The translations under genes and the position numbers were made by a program. Shown here one piece after another: positions 57,865 to 64,000 of a DNA stretch of 64,000 nucleotides (position 1 is the stretch's first letter; every line of letters starts with the position of its first letter). The notes below the pieces were generated by a model. That model was not told the DNA's origin and did no database searches. It saw nothing but the letters and a program-made list of their open reading frames with translations. Source of the DNA: Panulirus ornatus (taxonomy: Eukaryota > Arthropoda > Malacostraca > Decapoda > Palinuridae); contig NC_092225.1 in NCBI RefSeq assembly GCF_036320965.1, forward strand, positions 55,316,515 through 55,380,514, written 5' to 3'.

Positions 57865-58342
57865 TTGCCTCATCTCTATACCTGGAGGATATGACAGATG
57901 TAAGACGAAGTAGAGAGACGAAGCCAAGATGGACGTCTTGAAATAATGGAATCGTTCGAACCTTCTCGACCATCATACGACTTTTTGATACTACCTTTAT
58001 ATATATATCGTCCACACGTTCACGGTGTCGACCCTTCGCTTCATTCCAACGCACCCACACTACCCTCACACTGTAAAGTACCGCTTCGGATCGTCTCTTC
58101 AACACGCTTCTTTAGGTTCGTGTTGCGGCCTCTGGCAGCCCCTGTCCATGATACGTGTTTCGAAGAACTGTTCACGCTGTCTGCGTCATCAAACTGGATT
58201 GATGTATTGAAGGTTGTGTGATCAGGTCAACCCCTCCTCCCCAACCCACCTTCACTACTCTGTCTTCCTTGGTGTGCATTGTTAAGGCCTTTAGACTTTC
58301 CTTGTAACTGAGCTCCATTAACTCTGGTACCGCTTTTGTTAC
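57693..58342. other. Unassigned sequence with a (CA)n tract
   Basis: (CA)n at 57820-57860. Opposing frames at 57946-58221 (plus, 91 aa) and 57806-58105 (minus, 99 aa) lack known motifs. Confidence 0.35.
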
Positions 58343-58404
58343 CCCTCCTCCTCCTCCTCCTCCTCCTCCTCCTCCTCCTCCTCCTCCTTCTCCTCCTCCT
58401 CCTC
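58343..58404. repeat. (CTC)n trinucleotide repeat
   Basis: Uninterrupted CTC/TCC units with one TTC change. Confidence 0.97.
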
Positions 58405-58554
58405 TGAACCTTCTCTAGTCTTCCTTTTTGTGTGTGTGTGTGTTTCGTTAGGTGGAGGGTGGCAGCGTTGGAAATTATTTGTTTTGAAGACAAAGTGATG
58501 TGGTTTTATCGAAGAAGTGATTAAAGTGTTAGTGTAATAAGAAGATGGAGGTTG

Positions 58555-58975
58555 GGAGAGCTGAAGAAGTTGTGCTGAAATGGTTTGGACATATGGAGAG
58601 AATGAGTGAGGAGAGGTTAACAAAAGAGGATATATCTGTCAGAGGTGGAGGGAACAAGAAGCGGGAGACCCAATTGGAGGTGGAAGGATGGGGTGAAAAA
58701 CATTTCGAGTGATTGGGGCCTGAACATACAGGAGGATGAAATGTGTGCTTGTGATATGGTGAAATTGGAACGATATGGTATACGGGGGTCGACTTGCTGT
58801 CAGTGGACTGAACCAGGGCATGTGAAGCGTCCGGGGTAAACCATGGAAAGGCCTGTGGGGCCTGGATGTGGGTAGGGAGCTGTAGTTTCGGTGCATTACA
58901 CACGACAGCTAGAGAATGGATGTGACCTTTCTCCGTCTGTCTTTGGTGCTACCTCGCCTACACAGGAAACAGCGA
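58555..58975 (+). mobile_element. Non-LTR retrotransposon type A, 3' fragment
   Basis: On the plus strand, in two frames, WFGHMERMSEERLTK-like sequence (58580-58623) is followed by RPNWRWKDGVKNISSDWGLN and IQED (58660-58740), the C-terminal end of the type A reverse transcriptase. Then the 3' UTR with AAACCATGGAAAGGCCTG and GTTTCGGTGCATTACAC, shared with 46425-46600. Frameshifts and stops are present. Confidence 0.82.
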
Positions 58976-58994
58976 TCCAGTGTGGAAAAAAATA

Positions 58995-60045
58995 GTACTA
59001 AGGTTATGTTAACATTTATTGTTCACTTAATACTGATGTTATGTTAACATTTATTGGTCACTTAATACTGATGTTATGTTAACATTTATTGGTCACTCAA
59101 TACTGATGTTATGTTAACATTTATTGGTCACTCAACACTGATGTTATGTTAACATTTATTGGTCACTCAATACTGATGTTATGTTAACATTTATTGGTCA
59201 CTTAATACTGATGTTGTTAACATTTATTGGTCACTTAATACTGATGTTAACATTTATTGGTCACTTAATACTAATGTTATGTTAACATTTATTGGTCACT
59301 TAATACTGATGTTATGTTAACATTTATTGGTCACTTAATACTGATGTTATGTTAACATTTATTGGTCACTTAATACTAATGTTATGTTAACATTTATTGG
59401 TCACTTAATACTGATGTTGTTAACATTTATTGGTCACTTAATACTGATGTTAACATTTATTGGTCACTTAATACTGATGTTATGTTAACATTTATTGCTC
59501 ACTTAATACTAATGTTATGTTAACATTTATTGGTCACTTAATACTGATGTTGTTAACATTTATTGGTCACTTAATACTGATGTTAACATTTATTGGTCAC
59601 TTAATACTGATGTTATGTTAACATTTATTGCTCACTTAATACTAATGTTATGTTAACATTTATTGGTCACTTAATACTGATGTTATGTTAACATTTATTG
59701 CTCACTTAATACTGATGTTAACATTTATTGGTCACTTAATACTAATGTTATGTTAACATTTATTGGTCACTTAATACTGATGTTATGTTAACATTTATTG
59801 CTCACTTAATACTGACGTTTTGTTGACAATTATTGGTCACGTGATGCTGGCTGATGTTATGTTAACATTTATCGCTCACTTAATACTGATGTTATGTTAA
59901 CAATTATGGGTCACATGATGCTGGCTGATGTTATGTTAACAATTATTGGTCACGTGATACTGGTGTTATCCTTAACATTTGCTGGTCATATGATGCTGGG
60001 TCGCATGATGCTGATGTTATATTAACATTCATTGGTCACCTCTAA
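58995..60045. repeat. 35-bp minisatellite (TTATGTTAACATTTATTGGT core) with higher-order structure
   Basis: About 31 units, core TTATGTTAACATTTATTGGT then CACTTAATACTGATG. Shorter units lose TATG or more (GATGTTGTTAAC and GATGTTAAC types). The order long, short, shorter recurs at about 59210-59260, 59400-59450 and 59540-59590. The right end (59815-60045) is degenerate. Confidence 0.96.
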
Positions 60046-60059
60046 TCCACCCTACTCTA

Positions 60060-60733
60060 ACTACACGTATCTCGCCCCCAAGTTGGTTCATCTGATCACA
60101 CTCTCGTAAAAGTTACTGTTTTAACGGCACCTCCCCACCCCTCTTCTGCAGGAGCCTCCTTCTGAACTTAGATATTAGCACCGCCACAAAGCAGACAGGA
60201 ATAACTTACGAAAAATATTATTGTAAACTTTGGGTAAATTACTTTTCCTCATGTGGGAATGCGTCTGTCTCCGCCAAACGCAAGGTAGAAGTTACCCGTT
60301 GTGGGAATGGAAAGATTCATGTGATCTTCCTTCAAGACGTTCTCTTCTTCCAGCCCATGATGGTTCAGGCAAAGGAATCAGGCATATCAGGCGGGGCAAA
60401 AACTCTCCTTCGACCGACTCCACATTCAGCATTTACCACTGCCCGTAATCACTACAAGCACGTTATCCGTGAGACAAAAAGCGTTCTTTTATTCAAAGGA
60501 AGTGCGATAACCTCTCCTCGTCATCCACTGATAGATATCTGTAGTCAGGGCATCACCTTAACAAACTCTGTCGCTCTACCTTTCCCTCACTTTTCTGTTC
60601 GGACGGTACTGTAGCTGCCTCTCCCGTCGACGAAGCGACTCTGGCTCCCGCTTCTCCTCTAACTCCACCTTGGATGACTCTTAACATTCCTTCACCAAAC
60701 CCCATGATGCTCTTTTCGAAATGTCCGAAAAGC

Positions 60734-60738
<5 letters not shown>
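60060..60738 (+). mobile_element. Jockey-like LINE relic (endonuclease end to RT N-terminus)
   Basis: The plus strand shows SSDHTLVKVTVLTAPP-like sequence (about 60087-60134), then ECVCLRQTQ, then ARNHYKHVIRETKS (60439-60480), then SDGTVAASPVDEATLA (60599-60646) and FSKCPKSAL (60713-60740). This order follows a jockey-like ORF2 from the endonuclease C-terminus (SDH) through the linker to the RT start. Frameshifts occur and a (CT)n tract truncates it at 60739. Same family as the fragment at 20755-20880, which matches a position further 3'. Confidence 0.72.

Positions 60739-60831
<93 letters not shown>
60739..60831. repeat. (CT)n microsatellite
   Basis: Uninterrupted CT units replacing the continuation of the LINE relic. 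Confidence 0.98.
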
Positions 60832-60832
<1 letters not shown>

Positions 60833-61064
60833 TTTCTTTTCATTTTCAACTACGATGACCATAACTGAACCCAGAATTCAAGATGTGGATGAGCCAAATG
60901 ACTTGTTAAAAAGTAAGGATGGTTTCCCAAGACTTAAAGTCGAAGGCCTAACTTGTCAATCCAAAATGTTTGTTTCTCTTTTTTTTTTTCTTCTTCTTCC
61001 ACCGCTTCTTGGCACTGCTTACTTAGCTTTAGAGATTATTACGTCAAAGTCATTTTCATCATTT
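60832..61064. other. Unassigned sequence between two LINE relics
   Basis: AT-leaning with T-rich runs at 60970-60990. No feature recognised. Confidence 0.35.
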
Positions 61065-61385
61065 TACCTTTTGCAGTTCGACAGAATTCATACTGTAGCT
61101 TGCCCACTCGTTTTTTTTGTCACCGATATTAGTACAGTCCATCAGTTTATCTGAGTCAGTTTCAAGCTGCAGATGTTCGGGTTCATTAGTAGATGTATTT
61201 CCAAGCTTTTTCTTTTTTGTCATCAGCGAATTTTGATGTCTTGCAGTGCAGTCCATTATGAATATCATTAATATTAATGAGAAAGAGAACCGGTCCCAAG
61301 ACTGATCCTTGCGGCACTCCACTTGTTACGTCTCGAGTCTCACGTCGTCTCAAGAGTCTTTCTACCCTTACCAATTTACTTGTCA
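61065..61385 (-). mobile_element. CR1/jockey-like LINE fragment (RT catalytic core)
   Basis: The minus strand reads [20 protein letters not shown] then [18 protein letters not shown] (61326-61210), the most intact RT motif in the window and with the FADD aspartates present. After a frameshift, [24 protein letters not shown] follows (61207-61135). The frame is open to about 61386. Upstream and downstream parts are missing, so it is a fragment. Confidence 0.85.
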
Positions 61386-61399
61386 TGGATTCGGAATAT

Positions 61400-61940
61400 A
61401 GGTAGGTAAGTTGGAGTTATATTATGATGGGTAGGCAAGCCTGAGTTATGATAGGTACGCAAGCCGGAGTTATAATGATAGGTGGGTAGGTCTGAATTAT
61501 GATAGATAGGGAAGCCTGAGTTATATTGATAAGTGGGTAGGTTATAATATGATAGATAGATAGGTTATATTATGATAGATAGGGAAGCCTGAGGTATATA
61601 ATGATTAATAGGTATTTCATGATATGCAAGCCTGAGTTATTTTATCATATGGAAGCAACCCTGAGTTATATTATCATAAGGTAGCAACCCTGAGTTATAT
61701 TATCATAAGGAAGCAAGCCTGAGTTATATTATCATAAGGAAGCAAGCCTGAGTTATATTATCATAAGGAAGCAACCCTGAGTTATATTATCATAAGGAAG
61801 CAAGCCTGAGTTATATTATCATAAGGAAGCAACCCTGAGTTATATTATCATAAGGAAGCAAGCCTGAGCTATATTATCATAAGGAAGCAAGCCTGAGCTA
61901 TATTATCATAAGGAAGCAACCCTGAGTTATATTTCCTGTG
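61400..61940. repeat. 29-bp minisatellite (CCTGAGTTATATTATCATAA core)
   Basis: The right part (61640-61935) holds about 10 clean 29-bp copies, core CCTGAGTTATATTATCATAA then GGAAGCAA. The left part (61400-61640) is a degenerate relative with GGTAGGTAAG and GATAGATAGG. AAGCAAGCC and AAGCAACCC variants alternate. Confidence 0.93.
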
Positions 61941-62404
61941 AGGGATGAGTTATTCTGGAGGTTGAGTTAGTGTTGTGACCAGGATGCCACCCTCCCTCCC
62001 TGCGCAGTGAATGCTGGCATTCATCACAAAATGGCAAGAGGGATGAAACCCACTTCATGTATTTTGCTTAACCTTTGGGTAAGCTTTTAAACGTGAGGTT
62101 CCCTTCTGACGCCGTCTGCGCCGGGCTGGACTGCATTCTGTATCCTCTTCTGCGCCTCTGGCCCCGCAGAAGTGCGCAGTAGATTCGCCCCTCTTGACGC
62201 TAACAGACTTTCGTGACCTGTGACCAGCCCGTGAGATGTCAGCTCAGTAGGAAGGCGAGGTTAAGAGGGAGTCGGCCAGCGCACGTCAGGACGCTGTAAG
62301 TGTAGCTGGGAATTCTTGTCTACATTGGTGGGTGGGGAGGAGAGGCACGTGGGAGGCTACTAGGATGTAAATGGGGAGAATATGCTGGATATTAGGAAGG
62401 AAGA
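61941..62404. other. Unassigned sequence
   Basis: No repeat or coding signal recognised. Confidence 0.35.
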
Positions 62405-62772
62405 GGGCAAGTGGGAGGCGTCGTAAGTTGTGGGGAGGGGAAGGGAGGCGATGTAAGTTGTGGGGAGGGGAAGGGAGGCGTCGTAAGTTGTGGGGAAGGG
62501 AAGGAAGGCGTCGTAAGTTGTAGGGAGGCGTCGTAAGTTGTGGGGAGGGGAAAGAAGGCGATGTAAGTTGTATGGAGGGGAAGGGAGGTATCGTAAGTTG
62601 TGGGGAGGGGAGGGGAGACGTCCTAAGTTGTGGGTAGGGGAAGGGACGCGTCGGAAGCTGTGGGGAGGGGAGGGGAGGCGTCTTAAGTTGTGGGGAGGTG
62701 TCGTAAGTTTTGGGGAAGGAAGGGGAGGAGCTGTAAGTTGTGGGGAGGGGAGGGGAGGAGTTGTAAGTGTGA
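62405..62772. repeat. 30-bp minisatellite (GGCGTCGTAAGTTGTGGGGA core)
   Basis: About 12 copies, core GGCGTCGTAAGTTGTGGGGA then GGGGAAGGGA. G-rich throughout with GGGG runs, so G-quadruplex-prone. Confidence 0.94.
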
Positions 62773-63408
62773 CATGTTAGTGAGCAGACATGTGTTGGTG
62801 GTAACGGTGGGAGGGGTTGGCCCTCCCTCCCTCCCTCCCACCGCCTTCCTCACTCTCACCCCACAACCCCAGGACATCTTCACTCAGGGTTGCTGCGGCT
62901 GTAACCCCAGGAACCCCTTATCAAGTGACCGCTGCATGTTCCCTGGTGTAGTCCATTGCCAGCATGTGGCCCCTGTATACTACATCGTCCAGTTCGCTAT
63001 GACCTGTGCATGCCCCACACCCTCCTGCATGCTCAGGCCACGATTTCTCAATATATTTGTCCCTCAGTTCTTCTACGTCCAGACCGATCTCGCCTTCATC
63101 TTGTCTCCTCCACTTCCCAAATGTGTAACTATTTAGTGAGCCTATCCTCACTCATCCTTTCCATATGTCCATAACTTTGCAGCACATCTTCCCCAGCTCT
63201 CTGAAATCTACTCCTCATGCTACCACACCTCCCTCTTACTCCATCATTTCTCACTGCTTGAGCCCTCCTCACGTCACACATTGTCCTCAAGCATTTAATT
63301 TCCGTCACATCCACCTTTTGGTGCATTTCTTTCTTTATTCACCGCGCCTTTTATCCACACAGCCCCGCTGGAACTGCTGTATACTCTCACTCATACCCAT
63401 CTTTGTCC

Positions 63409-63410
<2 letters not shown>

Positions 63411-63463
<53 letters not shown>
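63411..63463. repeat. (CA)n microsatellite inside the LINE relic
   Basis: CA units interrupt the type A coding relic between its RYLGTD and KCLRTMC blocks. Confidence 0.97.
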
Positions 63464-63465
<2 letters not shown>

Positions 63466-63525
63466 GAGCACTTTTACCACTCACTCCTCAGTGCACCCAG
63501 GACCTTAACCCTCTCACTCAAGCTT

Positions 63526-63570
63526 TGGCAACTGATGGTGCCATGGAGGCCATGGCACCATCAGTTGCCA
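63526..63570. repeat. Perfect inverted repeat, 21-bp arms, 3-nt loop
   Basis: The left arm at 63526-63546 (begins TGGCAACTGATGGTG) and the right arm at 63550-63570 (ends CACCATCAGTTGCCA) are perfect reverse complements around AGG. It lies in the RT relic where other copies have single-copy sequence. Confidence 0.95.
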
Positions 63571-63790
63571 CGTCCGTTCCAAGGGATCTAAAACGCTCCA
63601 TATCTCCCAAGTTCTCTACATCCAAACTCACATTCAGGCCAACCTGTGTCTCTCTCTCACTCTCTCTCCCTCCTCTGCTGAACTTAATAATCTTACTTTT
63701 ATTCACAGTTACACCTCTGAATTTTCTCCTCTCACACACTCCCTAACTGAGACACCAGCTTCTGCTGTTTTATACATGAATCTGCCATCA

Positions 63791-63917
63791 GGAAAAAAAC
63801 GGGAGGGTTTCTAGCCCTCCCACACTCCCGCCCCCTTTAGTCGCCTACCACAACACGCTGGGAATACGTGGGAAGTATTCTTTCTCCCTTATCCCCAGGG
63901 AAGGAGAGTGAATTGTT
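63791..63917. other. Junction sequence between opposed LINE relics
   Basis: Contains GGAGGGTTTCTAGCCCTCC (near 63801), TTTAGTCGCCTACCACAAC and GGGAAGTATTCTTTCTCCC. From memory this resembles a common decapod repeat that often ends at TATCCCCAGGGA; the sequence by itself only shows that it separates two element pieces. GGGAGGGTTTCTAGCCCTCCC is itself a short dyad. Confidence 0.4.
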
Positions 63918-64000
63918 CTAAGTGAAAGTTAGTCTTGCGGCAGAGGTGTGTGATGTCACCATGGTTGTTTAATTTGTTTATGGGCGGGGTGGTGAGGGAG
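63918..64000 (+). mobile_element. Non-LTR retrotransposon type A, RT palm fragment (cut by window edge)
   Basis: From 63935 to the window edge the plus strand is open for 22 codons and includes LRQRCVMSPWLFNLFMGGVV, the GLRQGCVMSPWLFNLFMDGVV-type motif of type A. The decayed version in the 42-kb copy is LRAGLCDVNMV. The element continues past 64000, so its integrity cannot be judged. Confidence 0.82.

Larger units (their letters stand above)
62890..63790 (-). mobile_element. Non-LTR retrotransposon type A relic (RT C-terminal half)
   Basis: On the minus strand VCERRKxR- and VNKSKI-like sequence (63739-63690) is followed by MERFRSLGTDVATDGAM (about 63601-63550), then KVDVTEIKCLRTMCDVRRAQ (63320-63260), YGHMERMSEDRLTK (63170-63129) and DDVVYRG (about 62985-62965). 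Same order as other type A copies. It is interrupted by a (CA)n tract at 63411-63463 and by a perfect hairpin at 63526-63570. It appears to be a subfamily distinct from the 16-kb copy. Confidence 0.85.

Overview
This is a eukaryotic, intergenic and almost entirely repetitive window, most likely from a decapod crustacean or a close arthropod relative. Three things point there. A degenerate pentanucleotide array at 24081-24540 is built on CCTAA (TTAGG on the other strand, the arthropod telomere motif). Very long (GA)n and (CA)n microsatellites are extremely dense. Decayed non-LTR retrotransposons resemble families I know from decapod genomes. The genus cannot be fixed from sequence alone. No host protein-coding gene, rRNA or tRNA could be supported. 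Most long open frames are repeat arrays that stay open in several frames on both strands.

Layout. 1-11944 is one block of AT-rich satellite with a monomer of about 300 bp. About a dozen monomers run in one orientation to 3328. The orientation flips at 3328/3329, and one inverted monomer of the first subfamily follows. From about 3610 to 11944 roughly 29 monomers of a diverged second subfamily continue in the inverted orientation. The block ends abruptly at 11944 against GC-richer, low-copy-looking DNA.

From 11945 to 64000 the window is a mosaic. It holds (i) about 35 minisatellites with units of roughly 11-63 bp; (ii) about 40 microsatellites; (iii) fragments of non-LTR retrotransposons; and (iv) short stretches with no recognisable content. 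The retrotransposon pieces fall into two types. Type A has an endonuclease followed by a reverse transcriptase with an MSPWLF-type motif. Its pieces are at 15680-16035, 16083-16925, 42370-43690, 62890-63790 (minus strand) and 46425-46600, 58555-58975, 63918-64000 (plus strand). Type B has a reverse transcriptase of the GVPQG type (jockey/CR1-like). Its pieces are at 20755-20880, 29885-30160, 30990-31215, 41090-42283, 53840-54050, 60060-60738 (plus) and 61065-61385 (minus). All carry stops, frameshifts or truncations.

The most interesting structure is in how the repeats are made. One 21-22 bp minisatellite motif forms separate arrays near 25, 51-52 and 56.5 kb, and flips orientation inside the 51-52 kb locus. 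Two tandem arrays (42128-42283 and about 54011-54560) appear to have grown out of reverse-transcriptase coding sequence. A perfect 21-bp-arm hairpin sits inside a retrotransposon relic at 63526-63570. No metabolic or defence system is present. I found no evidence for an undescribed gene system, only unusual repeat biology.
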